From WTAW01 sp964406575 (GTDB taxonomy: Bacteria > Acidobacteriota > Aminicenantia > Aminicenantales > Aminicenantaceae): a stretch of 43,943 bases of DNA. Positions within the stretch are counted from its first letter, which is position 1. Each line of letters starts with the position of its first letter. Positions 9,144 through 17,625 of the stretch are shown one piece after another. Under the pieces are notes generated by a model. That model did no database searches and was not told where the DNA came from. It saw nothing but the letters and a program-made list of their open reading frames with translations. The stretch covers positions 1 to 43,943 of the forward strand of contig CAYOSH010000033.1 in assembly GCA_964406575.1 (NCBI GenBank), read 5' to 3'. The position numbers were made by a program, and so were the translations under genes.

Positions 9144-10661
9144 CTATGCCCCTTCTTCTGTGGCCCTAGCCCGCTCATGGTCCGACATCTTAGCCAACTT
9201 TTCGACCTCGTTTATTTCTAATCCTAATCCCTTTGTAACCCGGAGACCGTATTCAGGATCTGCCTTGTAAAACAGGGCTGTCTGGCGCAACTGGATGCGT
9301 TTCTGAGCTCCTTTTAGATGATCCACGATATTGCCAACCAGATGATCCCTGTCCTCATCCGTCATCACCTTGCGGTACAGAACACCGGCCTGTTGGAAAT
9401 CATCGTTGGGATGGGAGTAAGGGTAATGCGCCGCAGTCCCTGAGACTTCAAACGGGGGCTCTCCCATAGTCGCATCCGGCTCCGCCCCGGCGAAACTGTT
9501 GGGCCAATAATTGGGTCCGCTCCCACCATTCTCATCATGCCGCATGAAACCATCCCTCTGATAGCTGGTCTCGGGAGCGTTTTTGGGTGCGTTCACCGGC
9601 AATAAGTGATAGTTCGGTCCTAAACGATGGAGGTGGGTGTCATGGTAGGAGAAAAGACGGGCCTGGAGCATTTTGTCAGGGGAAGCGGCGATACCAGGTA
9701 CCAAATTCCCCGGGCAGAAGGCAGCCTGTTCGACTTCGGCAAAATAATTGAGAGGATTGCGGTTCAACACCAATTTACCGATCTTGATGGGAGGGACTTC
9801 GGCATGTGGCCAAACCTTCGTGATGTCGAAGATATCCCAATGATAGTTTAAACCTTCCTCCTCTGTCATGATCTGCATTTCGAGTGTCCAGGACGGAAAA
9901 TCGCCTTTCTCGATGGATTGAAATAGATCTCGGGTGGCGTGGTCTGGATCCACACCGGACAGGTGGGTGGCTTCCTCTAGGGTAAGGTTTTTTATACTCT
10001 GGTCGGTCTTGAAATGGTACTTGACCCAGAAGGATTCTCCGTTGTCGTTGTACCACTTGTACGTATGGCTGCTGTAGCCGTTCATGTGCCGGAAGTTCGC
10101 AGGAGTGCCTCGATCGGAGAACAGGATGGTGACTTGGTGGATGGATTCGGGCGTCAGCGAAAGAAAATCCCAAAACATATCAGGATCTTTGCAGTTGGTG
10201 GCCGGATGGCGCTTTTGGGTGTGGATGAAATCTGAAAATTTCAGGGGATCGCGGATGAAGAACACTGGAGTGTTATTGCCCACAAAATCGTAATTTCCCT
10301 GTTCTGTGTAGAATTTCACGGCGAATCCCCTTGGATCACGCGCCGCGTCGGCAGAGCCCTTCTCCCCTCCTACCGTTGAAAAGCGGGCAAAGACCTCAGT
10401 TTTTTTTCCCACCTTAGAAAGGAATCTGGCCTTAGTGTACTTGGTCACATCGGCCGTGACTTCGAAATAACCGCCCGCACCCGCTCCTTTGGCATGGACG
10501 ACCCGTTCGGGAATCCGTTCGCGGTCAAAGTGGCCTAGCTTTTCCAATAAATGAACATCCTGCATCAGCACAGGCCCGCGCTTGCCGGCTGTCAGGCTGT
10601 TCTGATCGTCGGCCACAGGAATTCCGAAAGCAGTCGTTAACGTCTTTTTGTTCTTTGGCAT
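9144..10661 (-). CDS. katA: Catalase, small-subunit heme type
   Basis: A 505-aa monofunctional heme catalase converting hydrogen peroxide to water and oxygen in the cytoplasm. The active-site motif FDRERIPERVVHAKGAG carries H56. The distal asparagine is N129 in GNNTPVFFIRD, and the proximal heme ligand is Y339 in RLFSYHDTH. The spacings 56/129/339 match the bovine enzyme's 74/147/357 exactly. The short C-terminus marks the small-subunit clade. AAGGAGG precedes the ATG. A PerR-type regulator lies 152 bases upstream on the same strand, so peroxide-responsive control is likely. Confidence 0.97.
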   Translation of the reverse strand: MPKNKKTLTTAFGIPVADDQNSLTAGKRGPVLMQDVHLLEKLGHFDRERIPERVVHAKGAGAGGYFEVTADVTKYTKARFLSKVGKKTEVFARFSTVGGEKGSADAARDPRGFAVKFYTEQGNYDFVGNNTPVFFIRDPLKFSDFIHTQKRHPATNCKDPDMFWDFLSLTPESIHQVTILFSDRGTPANFRHMNGYSSHTYKWYNDNGESFWVKYHFKTDQSIKNLTLEEATHLSGVDPDHATRDLFQSIEKGDFPSWTLEMQIMTEEEGLNYHWDIFDITKVWPHAEVPPIKIGKLVLNRNPLNYFAEVEQAAFCPGNLVPGIAASPDKMLQARLFSYHDTHLHRLGPNYHLLPVNAPKNAPETSYQRDGFMRHDENGGSGPNYWPNSFAGAEPDATMGEPPFEVSGTAAHYPYSHPNDDFQQAGVLYRKVMTDEDRDHLVGNIVDHLKGAQKRIQLRQTALFYKADPEYGLRVTKGLGLEINEVEKLAKMSDHERARATEEGA

Positions 10662-10732
10662 CTAAAACCTCCTTTTTTTCAGTGCTATTTTCGCTTTTTG
10701 AGGGGGAATATGGATCCTAGTCCTCTCTTTCA

Positions 10733-10761
10733 ATAGTATGAATGAAATCTTGTTTTGTGAA
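10733..10761 (-). promoter_or_regulatory. Candidate katA promoter
   Basis: On the minus strand TTCACA (10761-10756) is followed after 17 bases by TACTAT (10738-10733), a reasonable sigma-70-type promoter about 70 bases ahead of the catalase start. Just upstream (10762-10775) the half-sites TATCAA and TTGAA face each other; they resemble the arms of the inverted repeat at the perR promoter and could be a PerR site. Confidence 0.4.
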
Positions 10762-10813
10762 TTCAATTTTTGATACTAAGCTGTTTTAATTCCTATTAAT
10801 AATGGAAAAAAAT

Positions 10814-11257
10814 TTATTTTGTTTGGCCGCATTTATCGCAATACCCCTCTAAAAGGACTTTTTTATTGGTTACGGTGAACCTTTTTTCGATATCCCCCGG
10901 AACCATTATATCATCGTACGGCTTGTGATAAAAATCGATTATTGAGTTGCAGTTCAAACATCTAAAATGGTGATGCTTTTTGACATCAGGATCATAACGC
11001 CTGGGCTCTCCATATCCTTCAACATTTTTCACCAAGCCGATTTTTGAAAAGGTTAAGAGCGTTCTATTTACCGTATCCAATGAAATATCCGGGATAATTT
11101 TCTTGACTCTTCTGTACAGCACTTCTGCATTCGGATGGTCTTTGGAGTTGAGCAACTCTCTGTAGATGACAATGCGCTGGGGGGTTATCTTGAGCTTGTT
11201 CTCTTTGCATTTTTTTCGAAAGAGATCCAGTGAATCATCCCTGAGATTTAATTTCAT
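10814..11257 (-). CDS. perR: PerR-type Fur-family peroxide regulator
   Basis: A 147-aa Fur-family repressor. An N-terminal winged helix (about 20-85) precedes a dimerisation domain with the structural zinc site C100/C103 and C140/C143. Residues corresponding to the B. subtilis PerR regulatory metal site are present: H41 (H37), D89 (D85), H95 and H97 (H91, H93) and D108 (D104). Retention of the Asp at the D104 position and of the sensing histidines favours PerR over Fur or Zur. It lies directly upstream of katA. No Shine-Dalgarno sequence is present; the predicted promoter puts transcription start at or next to the ATG (see promoter entry). Confidence 0.88.
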   Translation of the reverse strand: MKLNLRDDSLDLFRKKCKENKLKITPQRIVIYRELLNSKDHPNAEVLYRRVKKIIPDISLDTVNRTLLTFSKIGLVKNVEGYGEPRRYDPDVKKHHHFRCLNCNSIIDFYHKPYDDIMVPGDIEKRFTVTNKKVLLEGYCDKCGQTK

Positions 11258-11263
11258 ATAACA

Positions 11264-11292
11264 ATTATATAAGAGTAAATCCTATTTATCAA
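11264..11292 (-). promoter_or_regulatory. perR promoter, probably leaderless
   Basis: Minus strand TTGATA (11292-11287), 17-base spacer, TATAAT (11269-11264), close to the sigma-70 consensus. The -10 box ends 6 bases before the ATG at 11257, so transcription should begin at or next to the start codon. This agrees with the missing ribosome site. Confidence 0.6.
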
Positions 11293-11313
11293 CATAAAAA
11301 ATATTTGATAAAT
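11284..11313. promoter_or_regulatory. Inverted repeat over the perR -35 box, candidate operator
   Basis: ATTTATCAA (11284-11292) and TTGATAAAT (11305-11313) are a perfect 9-bp inverted repeat with a 12-base spacer. One arm contains the -35 box of the perR promoter, the position expected for autorepression by a Fur-family dimer. The sequence is not the textbook PerR box; assignment to PerR is inference. Confidence 0.5.
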
Positions 11314-11498
11314 TTAAGTACGCTTGCAAAAGTATCAGAATAGCATTTATTATTTTATAGTCTAAAAGGACTCTTTGCCCAGAGGGAGCCTTCCATTTTC
11401 GCCTGAAGAATTACTGCTTTCCCATATTTCCCTTGAAGCACCATTAAGCGAAATCTGCGACATCGCGTTGACAAAACTGAAGATGTCTTCCTATACTC

Positions 11499-12998
11499 CT
11501 AAAAATGGAGCTTTAGCCGCCGTATGGCCCTCCTGGACAAATAGAAAAGATAAAAGGGTAAATTCAGGAAGAACGGGTTTATCCGGCAAAAGATCTTCTC
11601 CAAGATTCTCCGGTTGCGCAGGGCAAGGATCACACGCTTATACAAACCGGTGAACGCACTCAGCCAGAATAATCGCGCATAAAAGTGAATCGCTTCTTCA
11701 GGAAGTTGTTCCCTCAGGTCTTCCCCGCTCAGATTTGTTGCCATTCTCGCGATATCCGTACCTTCAACGATATACAACTTATTCAGGCATAGCCAATGAG
11801 GTTTCGGTAGGTCCAGGAGCATGGTTAATGTTGCATCCAGATCCTCTCTCCACTCAAAGGGATTAAAGGTGATAACATCCACATAATAATCGATTTTGAG
11901 GGATCTGAGTTTTTGGGCCGTTAGATAAAAAAGATCTTTGTCGAAGGGCCTATGAAAAACATCTCTGTTGATCCGCTCGCTACCGGACTGCAATGCCAAA
12001 CATGTGTGGACTAGACCGGTGTCTTTCAATAATTCGAGCTGTTTCTCTATCTCTTTGTTCGGAAAGATATAACAGATGAACGGAACACCTATCTCTCCCC
12101 TGTATAACGCACTGAACTCTTCAAGCCACCGTTTATCAAAAGAGAAAATCTCATCTTCAAATTGAACCATTTTATAATTACATGTCTCATTGGCTTCCTT
12201 CAACTCCTGGATCACATGAGACGGGGACCTTCTCCGTAAAAAAGATTGGGGAGAGTAAAGGCGTTTAAAATAATTCTCGCAGCAATAAGAACAGTTGTAC
12301 ACACATCCTCGAGAGCTAAGGGTATGATACTTGAAGTTCTTGCTGTAACTGGTTTCAGCGAAGTTTCCGATCAGCTTATTGTTTTCTATAAGATACTTAT
12401 TCAGCGGAGAGATGTCCTTGAAAGGGAGATCATCCAGGTTTTTGATCAGCTGAGACAAATTATTTTGTACATATTTTCCAGCCTCAATATAACCGATGTT
12501 CTTTGCCTCATGGATCTCTTGATGGCTGTCGATACGATCGGCAATTTCTTCAATGGCTCTCTCCCCTTCTCCCACACAAATCAGGTCACAATATTCGAGA
12601 CAAAATTCGGGCTGGATCGTCGGGAAGGCACCGCCCCATATGATAGGCATACGGCATTCATTTTTTATCCATTGTGTCACGGCCGCAGCCCGCCTTCCCA
12701 GAGGAGCATTCACAGTAAAGCCAATCAGGTCTGGCTCAATCTTTTTGATGATTCCAAGCAGGAGCTCTTTTTCGCGATCTGTGATATCGGGCCCTCTTGC
12801 ATGCCGAAAGTATCTTCCTTTGTGATTTATCCCGAGCCAGTCATCCTCCCTGATATCTCGGGCCTTGATTTCGACAGAGGCATATCTTTTCAGGAAGATG
12901 ATGAAGGATTGGTGCCCTTGTTTCTGAAGGACTGAGGACATGACCCGAATGCCTTCTGCATTCACATCATTCAGTGAAACGAAGAGTATTTTTGCCAT
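11499..12998 (-). CDS. B12-binding-domain radical SAM protein
   Basis: A 499-aa protein. Residues 1 to about 150 have a Rossmann-like cobalamin-binding domain and about 225-430 a radical SAM domain with the cluster motif C232-x3-C236-x2-C239. In the B12 domain the usual DxHxxG reads D11-V-N-A-E-G16, so the lower-ligand histidine is absent, as in many members of this superfamily. These enzymes perform methylations and other radical reactions on unactivated carbon. It stands at the edge of the polysaccharide locus, diverging from the GT2-WecG gene over about 110 bases, which suggests a role in modifying a sugar or lipid carrier. The substrate is unknown. Confidence 0.88.
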   Translation of the reverse strand: MAKILFVSLNDVNAEGIRVMSSVLQKQGHQSFIIFLKRYASVEIKARDIREDDWLGINHKGRYFRHARGPDITDREKELLLGIIKKIEPDLIGFTVNAPLGRRAAAVTQWIKNECRMPIIWGGAFPTIQPEFCLEYCDLICVGEGERAIEEIADRIDSHQEIHEAKNIGYIEAGKYVQNNLSQLIKNLDDLPFKDISPLNKYLIENNKLIGNFAETSYSKNFKYHTLSSRGCVYNCSYCCENYFKRLYSPQSFLRRRSPSHVIQELKEANETCNYKMVQFEDEIFSFDKRWLEEFSALYRGEIGVPFICYIFPNKEIEKQLELLKDTGLVHTCLALQSGSERINRDVFHRPFDKDLFYLTAQKLRSLKIDYYVDVITFNPFEWREDLDATLTMLLDLPKPHWLCLNKLYIVEGTDIARMATNLSGEDLREQLPEEAIHFYARLFWLSAFTGLYKRVILALRNRRILEKIFCRINPFFLNLPFYLFYLSRRAIRRLKLHF

Positions 12999-13107
12999 GG
13001 ATAAAAGCTTATTATATCTAAGATCCTCACTTTGTTCATCTCATCGATTGTATTTTTTCCTTTTTTTCTTATAGATTATAGAAATACCGGTGAATGGACT
13101 TGAGAGA

Positions 13108-14787
13108 ATGGCACGGCTAGGAATTATTATTCCCAGCTACAACGACTCCTCCCGTTTGGAAAGCGGCATCCGTTCTATTCTGCAGCTAATAAAATACGCT
13201 GATTTTCAAATCGTTATTGTCGATAACGCTTCCGAGAAACAGAGTGTGAAAGACTATCTTCAAAAATTGAACGGAGACAAAAACATCCATGTCATCCGGA
13301 ACGATAAAAACCTTGGATATGCGAAGGCAGTCAATCAGGGCATATCTTTTCTGAGATCCAATGGGAATCCTCAGTTTGTTATAGTGATGAACCAAGACAT
13401 CCAGATCCTCACGGATAACCTCGAAGAGATCTTGGGAATCATGGAGAAGGAGGATCGATGGGGAATTTGCGGTCCCCGTTTGTTTAACGCGGACGGCACG
13501 ATTCAAAACTCCGGGTATGCTTTCCCCTCGATCCATAAAAAAATCGCTCAGTTTTTCGGATTACAAAAACTCGGATTCACTGTCCTAAAATTTTTCCCCC
13601 GGTCCATCCCTGCTCTGATTCCCCGCTTCGCTTCGAGTTTCCTGATGAATTACGCGGATGTCAATGATCCCATAGAAATTCCATGGCTGCAAGGCGCATT
13701 TCTCATTATCAAAGGGGCTGTTTTTGAGGATACAATGGGTTTTGATGAAAATTTTCGGTTCTATGCCGAGGATATGGATTTCTGCAAAAGAGCCAAAGAC
13801 AAAGGCTGGAAATCCTATTGTTTTCCAGAACTGCATGTCCTTCACTCCGGGGGATACAAACCTGAAGAGCGTTCGAGAGAGCTCACTGAAATCTATTTTG
13901 AATCTTTATTGTATTACTACACAAAACATTTCAGAGGAATACGACAAAAAATTATGTTATTTTTGAATGCGATCGAGCGCGGGATGAAAATGAGACTCGC
14001 AACGAAAGACAATAGAGGGAGCCCTTCCGACATGGATAAAATCTCCTTCGCAGGCATCGAGATTGACAATCTCAGCTTCAGAGAAGCACTGCAGAAAATC
14101 AGGGCCATGATTGAATCCAACAAACGCGGTTACATCGTCACACCGAATGCACAACACATCAACCTTCTTCAAGATGATGAAGAATTTAAAAAGAGCTATG
14201 AAGATGCATGCCTGGTTTTAGCGGATGGGATGTCGGTCATATTTGCTTTGCGAGTTCTTGGCACTCCTGTAAAGGAGAGATGTGCAGGTTCGGACATGTT
14301 CCAAAAGATTATCCACCTGGCCGCTGAATTGAACAAAAACATTTTTATTCTGGGCGGCACCGAAGGCTCTGAAAAGATCGCATTCAGGAAGATCAAACAG
14401 ATGCACCCAAACTTGAAGGTTTATTATTACAGTCCTCCTTTCGATTTTGAGAAAAACGAGGAAGAAAACCAGAAGATTCTCAAGGCGATCAATGCTTCTG
14501 ATGCAGAGATTTTGTTCATGTGTGTGGGTACGCCCAAGAGTGAGAAATGGCTCTACAGATATTTCTCCCATTTGAAAACTCACCTGGCTTTTGTCTTTGG
14601 AGACTCTCTTAATTTTTTCGCCGGCATCAAGCAGAGAGCACCGAAGTGGCTACAAAAAATGGGGCTTGAGTGGCTTTTCAGGTTGATCCAAGAGCCCAGG
14701 CGTCTTTGGAGAAGATATTTGATCGGGAATGCACAATTCATCGTCTTGAGCATCCGAGAAATGTCCAGAAAATATCTAAAGATCTAA
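13108..14787 (+). CDS. Bifunctional glycosyltransferase: GT2 fused to WecG/TagA/CpsF (GT26)
   Basis: A 559-aa protein with two complete transferase domains. Residues 1 to about 285 are a GT2 domain of rhamnosyltransferase type: start PSYND, IVDNAS, MNQDI at the DxD position, and AEDMDFCKRA. Residues about 310-540 are a WecG/TagA/CpsF domain with TPNAQHINLL, ADGMSV (D373, the expected catalytic Asp), GTPKSEKWL and the typical RAPKWLQKMGLEWLFRL end. Members of that family transfer N-acetylmannosamine-type sugars to a lipid-linked acceptor. The fusion could add two successive sugars. ATG 13108 is preferred; an in-frame GTG at 13090 has no ribosome site. The next gene begins 3 bases downstream, indicating one transcript. 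Confidence 0.9.
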   Translation: MARLGIIIPSYNDSSRLESGIRSILQLIKYADFQIVIVDNASEKQSVKDYLQKLNGDKNIHVIRNDKNLGYAKAVNQGISFLRSNGNPQFVIVMNQDIQILTDNLEEILGIMEKEDRWGICGPRLFNADGTIQNSGYAFPSIHKKIAQFFGLQKLGFTVLKFFPRSIPALIPRFASSFLMNYADVNDPIEIPWLQGAFLIIKGAVFEDTMGFDENFRFYAEDMDFCKRAKDKGWKSYCFPELHVLHSGGYKPEERSRELTEIYFESLLYYYTKHFRGIRQKIMLFLNAIERGMKMRLATKDNRGSPSDMDKISFAGIEIDNLSFREALQKIRAMIESNKRGYIVTPNAQHINLLQDDEEFKKSYEDACLVLADGMSVIFALRVLGTPVKERCAGSDMFQKIIHLAAELNKNIFILGGTEGSEKIAFRKIKQMHPNLKVYYYSPPFDFEKNEEENQKILKAINASDAEILFMCVGTPKSEKWLYRYFSHLKTHLAFVFGDSLNFFAGIKQRAPKWLQKMGLEWLFRLIQEPRRLWRRYLIGNAQFIVLSIREMSRKYLKI

Positions 14788-14790
14788 GTT

Positions 14791-16329
14791 ATGCGTGATT
14801 CTATGACTCGAAGAATTGGGATTTTAATTCAAGTTTTGCTCATCCTGTTCGGACTGATCGGAATTTATATTTCGGTCTTCGAGCCTTTGCCATCTTTCTT
14901 GGCCAGCGCTCTCGGATCTCCCTCTCCTTACGGCTCTTTCACACTGAAGTCTCTTCAACTCGTCATCCAATTTGTGGGTTTATCGCTTGTGCTTTTCGGA
15001 ATTCTCTCTGTACTGTCCCTCATTTTTCCAGCCATATTTTTATCTTTTCTCGAGCGATCGGATGAATTTATTGTGAAAAATCTAGCTCGATCAAAGCATG
15101 AACTCTTTATTGCCCTGTCTCTAATCGCCCTCGCTTTCGGCGTGTACTTCACATCCTTTCTTATCGGATTTCATTCTGACGATTATACCTTGCTGGTCGA
15201 TTCTGAAAAGACATTGCATGCTTTTTCGCACATTTTTTCGCTCAGCCAGAGTCATTTTTTTCGGCCTGTCACTCACATCTATCAACTTTTCAATTATATA
15301 CTCTTTAGAGAAAATCCATATCTCTACCATTCGATCTCCCTCCTGCTCCACGGATTGGCTTCATTTCTCTTGTACGCGATCACAAAAAAACTCACCCACG
15401 ACAAAAAGATCGGCCTCCTTGCAGCAGTTCTTTTTTGTGTTTATTCGGTCAGTAATCGATCAGTGATGTGGATTTCAGGCAGTGATATTGTATTTGCAGG
15501 ATTCCTCTATCTTATCGCATTTTATCTGTTCCTCGTCTATATGGGAAATCGCAAGACCGGATTCTTGCTCTTATCCCTCTGTTTTTTCCTGATGGGGATC
15601 TTCGCCAAGGAAGCAGTCATAAGCTTGGCACCCTTTTTAGTGGTCGTGTCCTTTTTCGTCGGGAAAGAGAAAGAGAGACGAAACAGCATTTTATATCTTA
15701 TTATATTCGCCGCCTATCTAGGCTTTCTGCTTGTGCTTCAATCCAGAAGTTTCCTCATCACAGAAAATATATACAAATTAGATCCAATCCTTATCATTAA
15801 AAATTTTGGCAATTACACATTTACCGCATTTATCCCCCAAGGACACAGGTTGCTCCATTATTTTCCCTGGACAAGCCATCTGAGCACTGTATTTACTTTA
15901 ATTTTTGTGAGTTTTTTGCTCCTCAAGGGGAATTCCATTGTGAGGCTCACCGTCATTTGGTATCTCTGTCTTGTCGGTCCATACCTGGCATTTAACCTCC
16001 CCGTCCAGCCGCGCTATCTCTACTTGCCCTCGTTTGGAGTATGTGTTTTGTTATCATTAGGTTGTCTATTTATCTACAGAAGATTGGCTCTAAACGCCCC
16101 AAATGCAAAAATTGCCTTTCATCTCCTGTTAACCGCGATGATCGCTCTCCATATCATCCTCATAAATATTGCCGCTTTGAGGATGAGAAGCGAAACCGAG
16201 ATCATGAAAAAATATGTTCAATCGATAAAAAACGATACTCAGAAAATGGAAGATATGAGAAAGGGAAATTTACCCCAAGACTCCCCACTCACGTATGACC
16301 ACCTCAAAGCTGCCCTAAAGCTTGAGTGA
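14791..16329 (+). CDS. Polytopic membrane protein, GT-C glycosyltransferase-like
   Basis: A 512-aa protein with about 11-13 hydrophobic helices. After the third helix comes the motif HSDDY (128-132), an acidic pair in the first large external loop, as in GT-C/PMT-type transferases that use polyprenyl-phosphate sugars. It starts 3 bases after the GT2-WecG gene and is probably co-transcribed, so it may add a sugar on the periplasmic face. A second ATG lies at 14803. The 3' end overlaps the convergent radical SAM gene by 15 bases. Confidence 0.75.
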   Translation: MRDSMTRRIGILIQVLLILFGLIGIYISVFEPLPSFLASALGSPSPYGSFTLKSLQLVIQFVGLSLVLFGILSVLSLIFPAIFLSFLERSDEFIVKNLARSKHELFIALSLIALAFGVYFTSFLIGFHSDDYTLLVDSEKTLHAFSHIFSLSQSHFFRPVTHIYQLFNYILFRENPYLYHSISLLLHGLASFLLYAITKKLTHDKKIGLLAAVLFCVYSVSNRSVMWISGSDIVFAGFLYLIAFYLFLVYMGNRKTGFLLLSLCFFLMGIFAKEAVISLAPFLVVVSFFVGKEKERRNSILYLIIFAAYLGFLLVLQSRSFLITENIYKLDPILIIKNFGNYTFTAFIPQGHRLLHYFPWTSHLSTVFTLIFVSFLLLKGNSIVRLTVIWYLCLVGPYLAFNLPVQPRYLYLPSFGVCVLLSLGCLFIYRRLALNAPNAKIAFHLLLTAMIALHIILINIAALRMRSETEIMKKYVQSIKNDTQKMEDMRKGNLPQDSPLTYDHLKAALKLE

Positions 16330-17625
16330 CTTTTTCAGATAGTGTTTTATTCTGTTGAGAAAATTCACCAAGATATGTTCATCTTTCGATAATCGTACTG
16401 CTTTTTTTACATATCTGTAATTCACACCTTTTATTTTTTTCCCCCGGGGATTTCTTCTGTAATCTTTGGGTCTTTCCAAAAGAGACAGGTGTCTTTCTTC
16501 ACAATATTTATAAAGATCGGACCCTGGATATGGAGTGAAAAAAGAGGGGGAATAGACCGTGGGTTTTATTGTCCTGATCATAGCTACAGTCTGATCCATA
16601 TCGTCGCGAGTTTCTTCTGGAATACCCAGCATATAATTGGCCCATATTGCGATCCCGTTCTTCCGGCATATGCGGGCCGCTTCGATATTTTGCTCCGCCG
16701 TTGTTCCCTTCCTCAAAAAGTCGAGTACACGCTGGCTTCCACTCTCGAATCCGATAAGAGCCATGGTCAATCCCACATCTGCAAGTTTCCGCATAAGTTC
16801 AGAATTCTTGCAGATCAGATCGGCACGTGCTTGAATGGCGAAAGGCATTTTTATATTCTTTTTCTGGAGAATTCGCACAAAACTCTCTGCCCACTCGACA
16901 TCCCAAATGAGGCAGTCATCATGGATGAGATAACTCCTTGTCCCCCACTCCTTGATACATTTCTCGATCTCGCCGACAAGGTTTTCAGGAGACCTGGTTC
17001 TCATCAACCGGCCGAAGACGACTCTCTCTGCGGGCTGACAAAAGGAACAATTATAGGGGCATCCCCGTGAGGCGATGAAGGTGGCGAAAGGCTCTGGAAA
17101 AAGCTTCGGATAGATCGGGGTTTCTTCATTCCCGAAGATCTTTCTATCGATAAAGGGAAGGTCATCCAGCCTCTCCAAGAGTCTTCCCTGTATGACTCTG
17201 TTTTTCGCTCTTTGCGCAATGACCTCCGGGAGAATAATTTCACCTTCTCCGATCACAATATGGTCGAACATCCCATCCTGGGCGCACTGCTCGGGACAAA
17301 CTGATGCATGAATCCCGCCAAGAACGGTTATGGTACGGGGAGACGTGTCTTTAGTCAGAAGCGCAGTCTCCCTTGCAACGGAGTAGTCGACCGTCGTAGC
17401 TGATATGGCTATAAAATCAGGCTTTTCTTTTGTGATTACTCCGGAGAGATGTCTCCATCCTTTAAACTTTCTCAGATCGAGGTAAACAAATTCATAGGAT
17501 CTCAGCTTGAGATAGGCCCCGATGGAAGCGAGCCCGTGATTGATCCAACTTTCATCCATGCCCCTGCCATAGCTGTTGAATTTACAGGCTCCTATTCCCG
17601 CATGAACTAAAAAAACTTTAGCCAT
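16315..17625 (-). CDS. B12-binding-domain radical SAM protein
   Basis: A 436-aa protein. An N-terminal cobalamin-binding-type domain (about 1-140) is followed by a radical SAM domain with C189-x3-C193-x2-C196 in SRGCPYNCSFC. It is the last gene of a five-gene operon starting at 23033 and overlaps the MurJ-like gene by 8 bases. It differs from the protein at 11499-12998 along its length but has the same architecture. A glycan or lipid modification, for example C-methylation, is the reasonable inference; the reaction cannot be named. Confidence 0.88.
   Translation of the reverse strand: MAKVFLVHAGIGACKFNSYGRGMDESWINHGLASIGAYLKLRSYEFVYLDLRKFKGWRHLSGVITKEKPDFIAISATTVDYSVARETALLTKDTSPRTITVLGGIHASVCPEQCAQDGMFDHIVIGEGEIILPEVIAQRAKNRVIQGRLLERLDDLPFIDRKIFGNEETPIYPKLFPEPFATFIASRGCPYNCSFCQPAERVVFGRLMRTRSPENLVGEIEKCIKEWGTRSYLIHDDCLIWDVEWAESFVRILQKKNIKMPFAIQARADLICKNSELMRKLADVGLTMALIGFESGSQRVLDFLRKGTTAEQNIEAARICRKNGIAIWANYMLGIPEETRDDMDQTVAMIRTIKPTVYSPSFFTPYPGSDLYKYCEERHLSLLERPKDYRRNPRGKKIKGVNYRYVKKAVRLSKDEHILVNFLNRIKHYLKKSLKL

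Noticed and set aside
12246..12935. 229-codon plus-strand frame
   Set aside because: Lies wholly antisense to the B12 radical SAM gene, which has clear domain motifs; no ribosome site or family resemblance.
16489..17070. 193-codon plus-strand frame
   Set aside because: Antisense shadow of the second radical SAM gene.
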